Shown: positions 33,337 to 41,341 of the stretch, one piece after another | How the letters are laid out: each line of letters starts with the position of its first letter | Position numbering within the stretch: the stretch's first letter is position 1 | Assembly (NCBI GenBank): GCA_025757845.1 | Contig: CP107211.1 | Coordinates: 1,488,001 to 1,552,000, forward strand | DNA length: 64,000 nucleotides | Direction: 5' to 3' | DNA from: Oscillospiraceae bacterium | Lineage (GTDB): Bacteria > Bacillota > Clostridia > Oscillospirales > Ruminococcaceae | Translations under genes and position numbers: made by a program | The notes under the pieces: model-generated | Databases searched by the model: none | What the model saw: the letters and a program-made list of their open reading frames with translations, nothing else | Told to the model about the DNA's origin: nothing

Positions 33337-35227
33337 CCTGATCGGCAAAAAGCTGGATGGGCTGTATGAAGTCAAGGAACTCATCGGCTCCGGCGGCATG
33401 GCCAATGTGTACAAGGCGGTTATGCTGGGCCGCAACGGCCCGGTGCCCGCCGGTACTGTGGTGGCGGTGAAGGTGCTCCGGCAGGAGTACACCCACGACC
33501 CGGAGCTTGTGCGCCGGTTCAAGAACGAATCCAAGGCCATTTCGCTGCTCAACCACCCCAACATCGTCAAGGTATACGACGTTTCGGTCAACGACCAGCT
33601 GCAGTATATCGTCATGGAATATGTGGACGGTATGACCCTGCGGGAATACCTCAACGAGCGGGGCGGCAAACTCACCAGCCGGGAGACTGTGCACTTTATT
33701 TCCCAGATCCTCAAGGCGCTGGAGCACGCCCACGCCAACGGTGTGGTGCACCGGGACATCAAGCCCCAGAACATCATGCTGCTGGACAACGGCCAGCTCC
33801 GCATGATGGACTTTGGCATCGCGCGCATCTCCCGGGCCGAAAACCAGCTGCTCAGCGGCAAGACCATGGGCAGTGTGCACTATATCAGCCCGGAGCAGGC
33901 CAAGGGCGACGAGACCGACTGCACCAGCGATATTTACTCGGTGGGCGTCATGATGTACGAGATGCTCTCCGGTCAGCTGCCGTTTGATGCAGAGGACGCC
34001 GTGGAGGTGGCCATCAAGCAAATCTCGGATCAGCCGAAATCCCTGCACGAGATCGCTCCGCAGGTGCCTGCCGCACTGGTGGAGATCACCGAAAAAGCCA
34101 TGGCGAAGCTGCCGCAGAACCGGTATGCTTCGGCCCGTGAAATGCTGGACGCGCTGGATACCTATGTGCAGAACCCGTCCGTCATGTTCGAGTATCAATA
34201 TATCACAGAGGATGCACCCGAAAAGGTGGTGAAACGTACGATGAATCAGAACAAAGCTGCCCGCCAGAACCATCCGAACGAGTCGGCTGCCCCGCGCGGC
34301 AAAAATGCAAAGCGCAAGCGGCGCACCATTTTTCTGCCGGTCCTGTTCGGCATCACGATCGCTTTTGCACTGGCCTGTTTGGCCCTGTGCTGGCTGATCC
34401 TGAACGACTCGTCCAACCTGATGAACAACAAGGCCGATATCACCCTGAACGATTACATCGGCATGACCCAGGAGGAAGCCCAGGCCACCGAGCAGGTGGC
34501 TTCCGGCCAGATCAGCGTGACCTGGGAGCAGGAATACAACAGCAACTATGCGGCCGGTTATATCTACAAACAGTCGCCGGTGTCCGGCCGCACCGTGCGT
34601 GAGGGCCAGGGCGTGACCCTGACCGTCAGCCTGGGCACCCAGTATGTCACCGTGCCGGACCTGACCAACTATGTGCAGGCCGACGCCGAGCAGCAGCTCA
34701 AGAGCCTGGGCGTTTCTGTGCTGGTGACCCAGGCCGTGGACACCTCCGTGGCCTCCGGCGCCGTGATCCGCACCGACCCGGCAGCCGGCACCCAGGTAGA
34801 ATCCGGATCCACGGTGGTGGTCTATGTCAGCCGCCCGCAGGTGGCCACCACCACCAAGGTGCCGTCGCTGTCCGGCATGAGCGTGGACGATGCCCGCACC
34901 CTGCTGGTGCAGAACCATCTGGGCCTGGGCAGCCAGACCGACCAGTACAGCGACCAGCCGGTGGGCACGGTCATCGGGCAGAACCCGGCGGCCGGTTCCA
35001 CCGCCAAGCTGAACGGCCGCGTGAACATCACCGTGAGCGCCGGCCCGGAGCCCGCGCCGGTGGAGCCGGAAGCACCCAGCGGCAGCGGCAGCGACTGGTG
35101 GGGCAGCCTGTGGGGCGGTGACAGCAGTTCCTCTTCCGGCTCTTCTTCCAGCACCGAGACTGGTGAATCCGCTTCCAGCAGCGAAGGCTCCGGCCTTGCC
35201 GACTGGTGGACTTCGCTGTTGGGCTGA
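33329..35227 (+). CDS. prkC: PASTA-domain Ser/Thr protein kinase (PrkC/PknB)
   Basis: 632 residues. The kinase domain (about 13-280) is complete: GSGGMANVYKA, Lys48 in VAVKVL, HRDIKPQN (Asp143), DFG (161-163) and SPEQ. A basic linker precedes one membrane span (about 334-357). Three PASTA domains follow (about 371-436, 439-502, 508-572), which sense muropeptide or lipid II outside the cell. The C-terminal tail is odd: two DWW-x-SL-x-G motifs (589-596 and 625-632) flank a Ser/Glu-rich stretch. It is coupled to prpC upstream and rsgA downstream. Confidence 0.96.
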   Translation: MDNLIGKKLDGLYEVKELIGSGGMANVYKAVMLGRNGPVPAGTVVAVKVLRQEYTHDPELVRRFKNESKAISLLNHPNIVKVYDVSVNDQLQYIVMEYVDGMTLREYLNERGGKLTSRETVHFISQILKALEHAHANGVVHRDIKPQNIMLLDNGQLRMMDFGIARISRAENQLLSGKTMGSVHYISPEQAKGDETDCTSDIYSVGVMMYEMLSGQLPFDAEDAVEVAIKQISDQPKSLHEIAPQVPAALVEITEKAMAKLPQNRYASAREMLDALDTYVQNPSVMFEYQYITEDAPEKVVKRTMNQNKAARQNHPNESAAPRGKNAKRKRRTIFLPVLFGITIAFALACLALCWLILNDSSNLMNNKADITLNDYIGMTQEEAQATEQVASGQISVTWEQEYNSNYAAGYIYKQSPVSGRTVREGQGVTLTVSLGTQYVTVPDLTNYVQADAEQQLKSLGVSVLVTQAVDTSVASGAVIRTDPAAGTQVESGSTVVVYVSRPQVATTTKVPSLSGMSVDDARTLLVQNHLGLGSQTDQYSDQPVGTVIGQNPAAGSTAKLNGRVNITVSAGPEPAPVEPEAPSGSGSDWWGSLWGGDSSSSSGSSSSTETGESASSSEGSGLADWWTSLLG

Positions 35228-35238
35228 CGGAGGCAGGC

Positions 35239-36117
35239 ATGAACGGTTATATCGTAAAAGGCATCGGCGGCTTTTACTACGTTAAAACGCCGGATGGCAT
35301 CGTGGAATGCAAGCCCCGCGGCATTTTTCGCAAGCAGAAGATCACCCCGGTGGCCGGGGATGAGGTAACGCTGGAAACCGAGAACGGGGCTTCGGTCATT
35401 GCACAGATCGCCCCGCGCAAGAACGTATTCGTGCGGCCGCCGGTGGCAAACCTGGACGTTCTGTTTCTGGTGGCCAGCACCACCCAGCCTACCCCCAGCA
35501 CCCTGGTGCTGGACAAGCTGTCCGCCATTGCAGTGGACAAGGGCGTGCAGCCGGTGATCGTGTGCACCAAGGGCGATCTGGCGGAGACAGAGTTCCTGCG
35601 CAGTGCGTATGAAAAATCCACCCTGCCGTTCATCCGCATCGACTACAGCAGCGGAGCCGGGCTGGACGAGGTCAAACAGTGGATCAGCGGACGGCTGTGC
35701 GCGTTCTGCGGCAACTCCGGTGTGGGCAAGTCCACGCTGCTCAACGCATTGCTGCCGGATGCTGCCCGGGAGACCAGCGCCATCAGCCAGAAGCTGGGCC
35801 GCGGCCGCCACACCACCCGGGAAGTGACTATTTTTGAAGCCTTTGGCGGCCGCATTGCCGACACGCCGGGCTTTGCCAGCCTGGAAGCAAACCGGGCAGG
35901 CTTTATCCCTAAGGAAAATCTGGAGCACGCTTTCCCAGAGTTCGGACCCTATCTGGGGCAATGCCAGTTCACCGGCTGCTCCCACCGGACCGAAAAGGGA
36001 TGCGCTGTGCGGCAGGCTCTTGCCGAGGGCAAGCTCTCCCAGACCCGGTACGACAGCTACTGCGCCATGTACGATGAGGTCAAGGACGTCAAGGACTGGC
36101 AGCGCCCTAAATTTTAA
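35239..36117 (+). CDS. rsgA: Ribosome small-subunit GTPase RsgA
   Basis: 292 residues. An OB fold is followed by a circularly permuted GTPase: TKGD (G4) comes before GNSGVGKSTLLN (G1) and DTPGF (G3). A C-terminal zinc site uses CQFTGCSHRTEKGC. RsgA assists late 30S maturation. ATG 35239 has GGAGG close upstream. In Bacillus rpe follows; here thiN does. Confidence 0.95.
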   Translation: MNGYIVKGIGGFYYVKTPDGIVECKPRGIFRKQKITPVAGDEVTLETENGASVIAQIAPRKNVFVRPPVANLDVLFLVASTTQPTPSTLVLDKLSAIAVDKGVQPVIVCTKGDLAETEFLRSAYEKSTLPFIRIDYSSGAGLDEVKQWISGRLCAFCGNSGVGKSTLLNALLPDAARETSAISQKLGRGRHTTREVTIFEAFGGRIADTPGFASLEANRAGFIPKENLEHAFPEFGPYLGQCQFTGCSHRTEKGCAVRQALAEGKLSQTRYDSYCAMYDEVKDVKDWQRPKF

Positions 36118-36137
36118 AAAGCAAGGAAGGTTTGTTT

Positions 36138-36773
36138 ATGGCACGGTGTGTGATCCTTTCGGCCTGCCCGGTCTCTCCGGCGCTGGCCGGTCTGCTGCGG
36201 GAAGATGATTTTATCATCGCCTGCGATGCAGGCTACCGCAACTGCGTGCCCCTGCACTGCAAGCCCCATGTGATCGTGGGCGACTTCGACACGGCACCCT
36301 GCCCGCAGCAGGAGGACGACGAGATCGTAGTTCTGCCCCATGTCAAGGACGATACCGATACGGAATACGCGGCAAAGCTGGCCGTGCAGAAGGGCTTTGA
36401 CGAGGTGCTTCTGCTGGGGGGCCTCGGCGGCAGGCGGCTGGAGCACACCCTTGCCAACCTGTGCACCGGCCTCGGCCTGGAGAAGCGTGGCGTGCGTGCC
36501 ACCCTGCAGGACGAGCGCAGCCGTATCACCTTTGTGATGCCCGGCGAGACGCGCCGCTACCCCAAAGAGGATTACTTCTATTTCTCGGCGTTCCCCATGG
36601 AAGGCCGTGCAGAGGGCGTCTGCGAGCAGGGTTCCTATTACGAACTCACCGATGCAGAGCTGACCGCAGGCTACCCGCTGGGTGTCAGCAACGAATACGC
36701 CGAAGGCTCCGACTGCATCACGGTGTCCACTCGCGAAGGGGCACTGGTCATCGTGGAAACGGTGGCGGACTGA
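36138..36773 (+). CDS. thiN: Thiamine pyrophosphokinase
   Basis: 211 residues. CDAGYRNC, VGDFDT (metal Asp pair), DDTDTEYAAKLA and LGGLGGRRLEHTLANL are the catalytic-domain motifs; GYPLGVSNEY in the small domain binds thiamine. It makes thiamine diphosphate from thiamine with ATP. AAGGAAGG lies 7 bases before ATG 36138. It is the last large gene of the operon and sits directly before spoVM, as in Bacillus. Confidence 0.94.
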   Translation: MARCVILSACPVSPALAGLLREDDFIIACDAGYRNCVPLHCKPHVIVGDFDTAPCPQQEDDEIVVLPHVKDDTDTEYAAKLAVQKGFDEVLLLGGLGGRRLEHTLANLCTGLGLEKRGVRATLQDERSRITFVMPGETRRYPKEDYFYFSAFPMEGRAEGVCEQGSYYELTDAELTAGYPLGVSNEYAEGSDCITVSTREGALVIVETVAD

Positions 36774-36851
36774 TTCTTTTCCGGCAATTCCGGAACATTC
36801 CGGCTGCAAACTGCTTATAGTGTGGTATCAGATGGAAAGGTGGGGATCGGG

Positions 36852-36938
36852 ATGCAGGTGATCGTGCTCAAAAGCCCCAGACTGCTGCGCGGTGTGCTGC
36901 GCAGACTGTTTGGCATCCGCAGCAACACGCAGGAATAA
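36852..36938 (+). CDS. spoVM: SpoVM-like spore morphogenesis peptide
   Basis: A 28-residue peptide, MQVIVLKSPRLLRGVLRRLF then GIRSNTQE. Aligned without gaps to Bacillus SpoVM (26 residues), it keeps Met1, Lys7, Pro9, a basic residue at 10, Leu12, Gly14, branched residues at 15-16, Arg17 and Gly21. Pro9 and the amphipathic helix after it let SpoVM sense the curved forespore membrane and anchor SpoIVA. AAGGTGG lies 9 bases before the ATG. The position after rsgA-thiN matches the Bacillus locus. Ordinary ORF cut-offs would miss it. A terminator follows at once. Confidence 0.78.
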   Translation: MQVIVLKSPRLLRGVLRRLFGIRSNTQE

Positions 36939-36954
36939 GCGCAAGTCAAGCAAA

Positions 36955-36988
36955 GCTCCCGTCGGGCAGGCCCCGGCGGGAGTTTTTT
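36955..36988 (+). terminator. Terminator after spoVM
   Basis: CTCCCGTCGGG pairs with CCCGGCGGGAG (11 pairs, one G-U), then TTTTTT. It separates spoVM and the thiN operon from the next gene. Confidence 0.86.
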
Positions 36989-36991
36989 GCT

Positions 36992-37020
36992 GCATATCTC
37001 CCGGCCCGGCCGCATACCGT
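36992..37020 (+). promoter_or_regulatory. Candidate sigma-E (sporulation) promoter of the SipL-like gene
   Basis: GCATATC (36992-36998), 14 bases, CATACCGT (37013-37020). Against the Bacillus sigma-E consensus (K-M-ATATT, 13-15 bases, CATACA-N-T) each box has one mismatch, and the spacing is right. It lies about 35 bases before the start codon. No sigma-A promoter of comparable quality is visible there. Confidence 0.55.
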
Positions 37021-37054
37021 GTGGTAGAAGCGGACAGGGAAAGGAGCATCTTGC

Positions 37055-38584
37055 ATGGAACTGAAGATCTTTCGGGACACGATGCCGCAGGCGGGCACGG
37101 TGTGCACCGTCAAGGCAGAGCTCCCGCTGGAGACCGAGATTCTGGTCTCGGACTATCTGCCGCCGGTGTTCAAACTGGTCAAATGCTTTGCAAAGCCGGT
37201 CATCCTGCAAAAGCAGCTGCAGCCGGGCAGGCTGACACTGGAGGGTTATCTGCGCTGCACGGTCTATTATCAGGGCGAGGAGGGTACAGGTCTCTGCCAG
37301 ACCGAACAGAAACTGCCCTTTACAAAACAGTTGGAGCTTCCGGAGTTTGACTTTACGGCCTGGACGGCGGTGGTGGAGGGTCAGACCGAATACCTCAACA
37401 GCCGGGTGGTCAACCCGCGCCGCATGGAGGTGCGAGGCGCCGTGGGGCTGGTGGCGACCGTGCGCACCCAGAACAAAGCGGAGGTGATCACTGCACTGGC
37501 CGATGGCGGCATTGAGCAGCAGCTGGACACCCTGCAGGGCGTGCGCAGCATTGCGGTGCTGGATAAGCTGATCTCGGCCGAAGGGGAGCTGGCTTTTCCC
37601 AGCCCGCCGGCGGCGGTGCTGGACATTGCAGGCACAGCCACTGCACAGGAGGTACGGCTGCTGTCCGGCAAAGCGGTGGTCAAGGGCGAAGTACGGGTGC
37701 AGTGTGCCTGGCGTGCCGAGCAGGAAACCGAATTGCAGAGCCTGAGCACGACTCTGCCGTTCCAGCAGGTGCTGGATGTGGACGGCCTGACCGAGGACTG
37801 CAAGTGTCTTTGCGTGGTGGAGCCGGTAGGCTTTTCCCTGACGGAAGGGCAGCCGGACGCGGCGGGCACCCTGTCGGCCAGCCTGATGCTGCATTTGCGG
37901 GCCTGGCGCAGCTACCAGCTGCAATATGCGGCGGACGCCTTTTCCACCCGGTTTGAAACGGAGCTTGTCCCACAGGAGCTGGTGGCCGAAAAACTGGTCT
38001 GCATGCTGAATGCAACCACGACAGTTTCCGGTTCCGGCCCGCTGCCGGATGCCGGGGCACAGCTGCGTGCCTGTTTTGTATCGTATGGGCCTGTCAGCAT
38101 CTCGCAGCAGAGTGGGCAGGGCGGCGGCTGGACGCTGACAGCCCGCGCCACGGCCACCGCCTTTGCGGAGAACAGCCTGGGAGAGCTGGACAGCTACGAA
38201 AAAACGCTGGAGCTTTCCGTGCCCATCCCGGCCGAGGTGCCCGCCGGGATGCAGCTGCAGCCGGAATGCTGGCTGAGTACCGACAGCGTACAGTGTACCT
38301 GCACTGGCGGAACCCTTACCGTAACCATCACCGCCCGGGCTGAGGGTGCCATCCTGGGACGCAGTACCCGCCAGGGCATTGGCAGCATTTCGCTGGGCGA
38401 AGCCCTGACCCCTGCCGACCCGGAGATCACCTTGCGCATTTACTATGCACAGGAAGGGGAGGCGCTGTTCGATATCGCGCGGCGGTTCCATGTGCCGCCG
38501 GCCCAGATGCTGGCGGCCAACGGACTGGACCCCGACACCCGGGTGCTGACGCAGGCACAGCATTTTCTGGTGCCGGGCCTCTGA
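37055..38584 (+). CDS. sipL: SipL-like spore coat morphogenetic protein (DUF3794 repeats plus LysM)
   Basis: 509 residues, no signal peptide. Repeated DUF3794-type beta domains fill most of the protein (for example KVTC-like EILVSDYLPPVFKLVKC and VVEPVGFSLTEGQPDAAG). A C-terminal LysM domain follows (about 462-508: IYYAQEGEALFDIARRF to HFLVPGL). This architecture is that of clostridial SipL, whose LysM binds SpoIVA during coat assembly, the job of SpoVID in Bacillus. GGGAAAGGAG precedes the ATG. It lies next to spoVM and behind a sigma-E-like promoter, both consistent with a spore role. Confidence 0.8.
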   Translation: MELKIFRDTMPQAGTVCTVKAELPLETEILVSDYLPPVFKLVKCFAKPVILQKQLQPGRLTLEGYLRCTVYYQGEEGTGLCQTEQKLPFTKQLELPEFDFTAWTAVVEGQTEYLNSRVVNPRRMEVRGAVGLVATVRTQNKAEVITALADGGIEQQLDTLQGVRSIAVLDKLISAEGELAFPSPPAAVLDIAGTATAQEVRLLSGKAVVKGEVRVQCAWRAEQETELQSLSTTLPFQQVLDVDGLTEDCKCLCVVEPVGFSLTEGQPDAAGTLSASLMLHLRAWRSYQLQYAADAFSTRFETELVPQELVAEKLVCMLNATTTVSGSGPLPDAGAQLRACFVSYGPVSISQQSGQGGGWTLTARATATAFAENSLGELDSYEKTLELSVPIPAEVPAGMQLQPECWLSTDSVQCTCTGGTLTVTITARAEGAILGRSTRQGIGSISLGEALTPADPEITLRIYYAQEGEALFDIARRFHVPPAQMLAANGLDPDTRVLTQAQHFLVPGL

Positions 38585-38748
38585 CCCTAAAAGCACAGAC
38601 ATTGCTCTTTCCGGAGTGGTGCCTGTGCTTTTTGTATGCCCGAACAAGCGATCCGGCCAAACGAAATCTTATGTCTGCCATAAAAATTTTTGAGCGTTTT
38701 TATCACAAAAAATGTTACAAGGCCCTTTTCTCCGGCCCGGCGGTGGAG

Positions 38749-38754
38749 TATAAT
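38749..38754 (+). promoter_or_regulatory. -10 box for azlCD
   Basis: A perfect TATAAT at 38749-38754 lies 36 bases before the ATG; the -35 region is poor, so strength may depend on an activator. Confidence 0.45.
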
Positions 38755-38790
38755 AGACAATGTTTGGAACAGGAAAGGAGCAATTTCAAC

Positions 38791-39570
38791 ATGGAAACAA
38801 GCAATTCGCTTCTGGATGCGGACATCATCCGGGAGCAGAAGCCTGTGTGGGCCTTCAGCCGAAAGGTGTTTTGTGAGGGCATCCGGGATGGCGTGCCCAT
38901 CGCACTGGGCTATTTTGCCGTCTCTTTCTCGCTGGGCATTGCAGCCCGCAAGGCGGGTTTTACCCCGTTTCAGGGGTTTCTGGCCAGTCTGCTGAACAAC
39001 GCATCGGCCGGTGAATACGCTGCCTTTGCGCTTATTATGAGCGGTGCCAGCTATTTTCAGGTGGCCGTGATCACCCTCATCGCCAATGCGCGCTATCTGC
39101 TCATGAGCTGCGCGTTGGCCCAGCGGTTTGCACCGGGCACACCCTTCTGGCACCGGCTGGTCATCGGTTACGACGTAACGGACGAGCTGTTCGGCATCAC
39201 CATTGCACGGCCCGGCAGCCTGAACCCCTGCTATACTTACGGTGCCATCCTGCTGGCAGCCCCGGCGTGGGCATCCGGCACGGCATTGGGCATCGTTGCC
39301 GGCAACCTGCTGCCGCTGCGTGCGGTCAGCGCCCTGAGCGTTGCGCTGTACGGCATGTTCCTTGCCATCATCATCCCGCCTGCCCGCAAGGATAAGGTGG
39401 TGGCTGTGCTGGTGGCCATCAGCTTTGCATTGAGTTTTGCCTGCAACTATCTGCCGGGCATCTCGGCACTTTCGGACGGCACCCGGACCATCCTGCTCAC
39501 CGTGCTTATTTCCAGTGCGGCTGCGGTGCTGTTCCCGGTCAAGGATCAGGAGGCGGAACATGACGCATAA
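38791..39570 (+). CDS. azlC: AzlC family branched-chain amino acid exporter, large subunit
   Basis: A 259-residue membrane protein. FCEGIRDGVPIALGYFAVSFSLG is the AzlC start signature, and the motif FALIMSGASYFQVAVI with NARYLLMS is characteristic. AzlC with AzlD exports leucine, isoleucine and valine or analogues. AGGAAAGGAG precedes ATG 38791; an open frame further upstream has no ribosome site. It overlaps azlD by 11 bases. Confidence 0.93.
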   Translation: METSNSLLDADIIREQKPVWAFSRKVFCEGIRDGVPIALGYFAVSFSLGIAARKAGFTPFQGFLASLLNNASAGEYAAFALIMSGASYFQVAVITLIANARYLLMSCALAQRFAPGTPFWHRLVIGYDVTDELFGITIARPGSLNPCYTYGAILLAAPAWASGTALGIVAGNLLPLRAVSALSVALYGMFLAIIIPPARKDKVVAVLVAISFALSFACNYLPGISALSDGTRTILLTVLISSAAAVLFPVKDQEAEHDA

Positions 39571-39865
39571 CAACTACATTTACATTGCGGTCATGGCACT
39601 GGTGTCGTATGCGATCCGCATCCTGCCGCTTACTCTGATCCGCAAACCCATCAAGAACCGGTTCGTTCAGTCGTTCCTGTACTATGTGCCCTATGTCACG
39701 CTGGCCGTCATGACCTTCCCGGCCATCGTGCAGGCCACCCAGAGCCCGGTGGCCGGTGCTGTGGCGCTGGTGATCGGCATTGCAGCGGCCTGGTGCGGTG
39801 CAAGCCTGTTCCAGGTGGCTGTGGCCTGCTGCGCTGTGGTCTTTGTGCTGGAATTCTTCCTCTGA
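39560..39865 (+). CDS. azlD: AzlD family branched-chain amino acid exporter, small subunit
   Basis: 101 residues with three to four spans. YIYIAVMALVSYAIRILPL and FLYYVPYVTLAVMTFPAI are AzlD signatures. GGAGGC lies within the end of azlC, so the two subunits are coupled. A terminator follows. Confidence 0.93.
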   Translation: MTHNNYIYIAVMALVSYAIRILPLTLIRKPIKNRFVQSFLYYVPYVTLAVMTFPAIVQATQSPVAGAVALVIGIAAAWCGASLFQVAVACCAVVFVLEFFL

Positions 39866-39871
39866 AAAAAT

Positions 39872-39915
39872 GCAGCTGCGCTCTGAAGCCTTCGCTTTGG
39901 GGCGCAGTTGCTTTT
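39872..39915 (+). terminator. Terminator of azlCD
   Basis: GCAGCTGCGCTC pairs with GGGCGCAGTTGC (two G-U pairs), then TTTTC. Confidence 0.78.
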
Positions 39916-39971
39916 CTTACTGCACAAAATGTGCTATACTGACAGCAAACCAGGGGAGGGAGATAGTACCG

Positions 39972-40814
39972 ATGAAACGCGTTCTGATCACAGGCGGCAG
40001 CGGCTTTCTGGGCGCACGCATCCTGCAGCAGGGGCTGGGGGATGCAGAGCTTTGCAGCCTGCCCCGCGGCTTTCTGGCAGCAGCCGGGGAGGCAGAAGTG
40101 ACCGAGACCATTCAGAAACTACAGCCTGCGGCCATTGTGCACGCGGCGGCTCTGTCGGACACCGGCTATTGCGCACAGCACCCGGAGGAAGCCCATCGTG
40201 CCAACGTGGAGCTGCCGGTCTGGGTGGCAAAAGCTGCCTGCGCATCTGGCGCAAAGCTGCTGGCGTTCAGTTCAGATCAGGTCTATGCCGGAATCACGCA
40301 GCCCGGGCCGCTGCCGGAGACATTGCCCCTGCAGCCGACCAATGTATATGGCCGCTGCAAACTGGAAATGGAACAGCGTGTGCTGGAACTCTGCCCGGAC
40401 GCTGTGCTGCTGCGGGCCAGCTGGATGTATGACCTGCCGGGCTACGGGCTGCCCATCCGGGGCAACCTGCCGCTGAACCTTTTGCGCGCCGCCCTGCATG
40501 GGACGTCGGTGACCTTTTCGGCCAACGACTGCCGGGGCGTGACCTATGTCCGACAGGTGATCGCAAACCTTGCTCCGGCACTGAGCCTGCCCGGCGGCGT
40601 GTACAACTTTGGCAGCTCCAATACGGAAAATATGGTGCACACGGCACAGCAGTTCGCGCAGGAGCTGGACATTGCGGTGCAGATTGAAGCCGCCGACTGG
40701 CCGCGCAATCTGGCCATGGACGGCAAAAAGTTGGAAAAGGCCGGCATCCGCTTTGATACCACACAGCAGGGCATCCGGCACTGCCTGCGGGATTACGGCT
40801 TAGCCAGTCGGTAA
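39972..40814 (+). CDS. RmlD-like NAD(P)-dependent sugar-nucleotide reductase/epimerase
   Basis: A 280-residue extended short-chain dehydrogenase. It has RVLITGGSGFLGARIL (nucleotide loop), IVHAAALSDTGYC, the catalytic set FSSDQVYAG plus NVYGRCKLEME (YxxxK), and RASWMYD. RmlD-type enzymes reduce dTDP-4-dehydrorhamnose, but no rhamnose genes are near, so the substrate is open. An extended -10 (TGC-TATACT) lies about 30 bases upstream. The DUF1653 gene follows after 13 bases. Confidence 0.82.
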   Translation: MKRVLITGGSGFLGARILQQGLGDAELCSLPRGFLAAAGEAEVTETIQKLQPAAIVHAAALSDTGYCAQHPEEAHRANVELPVWVAKAACASGAKLLAFSSDQVYAGITQPGPLPETLPLQPTNVYGRCKLEMEQRVLELCPDAVLLRASWMYDLPGYGLPIRGNLPLNLLRAALHGTSVTFSANDCRGVTYVRQVIANLAPALSLPGGVYNFGSSNTENMVHTAQQFAQELDIAVQIEAADWPRNLAMDGKKLEKAGIRFDTTQQGIRHCLRDYGLASR

Positions 40815-40827
40815 AAGGAGAAAAACG

Positions 40828-41052
40828 ATGAGCGAAGAGATCCGGCCGGGGCGTTACCGGCATTTCAAAGGCAAAGAATATGAGGTGCTGGGTGTGGCCC
40901 GCCACAGCGAGACCGAGGAGGAATATGTGGTCTACCGGCAGCTGTACGGGGAGCACAGTCTGTGGGTGCGGCCCGCCTCCATGTGGAACGAGATGGTTAC
41001 CCGCGACGGCAAGACCCAGCGACGGTTCACCTATGTGGACGAGGAAGCCTGA
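40828..41052 (+). CDS. DUF1653 protein
   Basis: 74 residues with the family pattern PGRYRHFKGKEYEVLGVARHSETEEEYVVYRQLYG and LWVRPASMWNEMV. The domain is a small beta fold of unknown function, common beside housekeeping genes. AAAGGAG precedes the ATG; it is co-transcribed with the reductase gene. Confidence 0.88.
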   Translation: MSEEIRPGRYRHFKGKEYEVLGVARHSETEEEYVVYRQLYGEHSLWVRPASMWNEMVTRDGKTQRRFTYVDEEA

Positions 41053-41110
41053 TGTGCGGACAAAGAAATTGTAAAATCTCTGTATCGCACAAAAACTGAA
41101 AAAACTCTAG

Positions 41111-41184
41111 AAAAAAGCAGGGGATTCTGCGCGAAACCAGTCCATTCCGGGTGGAAGCGTGCGCGGAAAACCGCTGCTTTTTTG
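41111..41184 (+). terminator. Terminator after the DUF1653 gene
   Basis: AAAAAAGCAG at 41111 pairs with CTGCTTTTTT at about 41174-41183 across a long GC-rich arm with imperfect pairing. Confidence 0.55.
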
Positions 41185-41249
41185 CTGTCTCTGACCCGGA
41201 AACGACCATCGGGCAATGTTGCAGCCGTTCACGGAAAAGTCATACTTTA

Positions 41250-41278
41250 TTTACATTAAATGGCAACTTTGTTATAAT
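41250..41278 (+). promoter_or_regulatory. Promoter of the nucleobase permease
   Basis: TTTACA (41250-41255), 17 bases, perfect TATAAT (41273-41278) with extended TG. The 57-base leader has no purine riboswitch signature. Confidence 0.78.
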
Positions 41279-41341
41279 GAATCCGCTTTTTGCAAAGCAT
41301 CCGAAACCCAAAACGTCAAGATTCTGAGGAGAGTGGAACAT

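Noticed and set aside
36781..36850. Sigma-E promoter directly before spoVM
   Set aside because: TATAGTGT at 36816 has three mismatches to CATACA-N-T and no matching -35 at 13-15 bases; not good enough to call.
41279..41341. Purine riboswitch before the nucleobase permease
   Set aside because: The leader is only about 57 bases and lacks the conserved aptamer loops.
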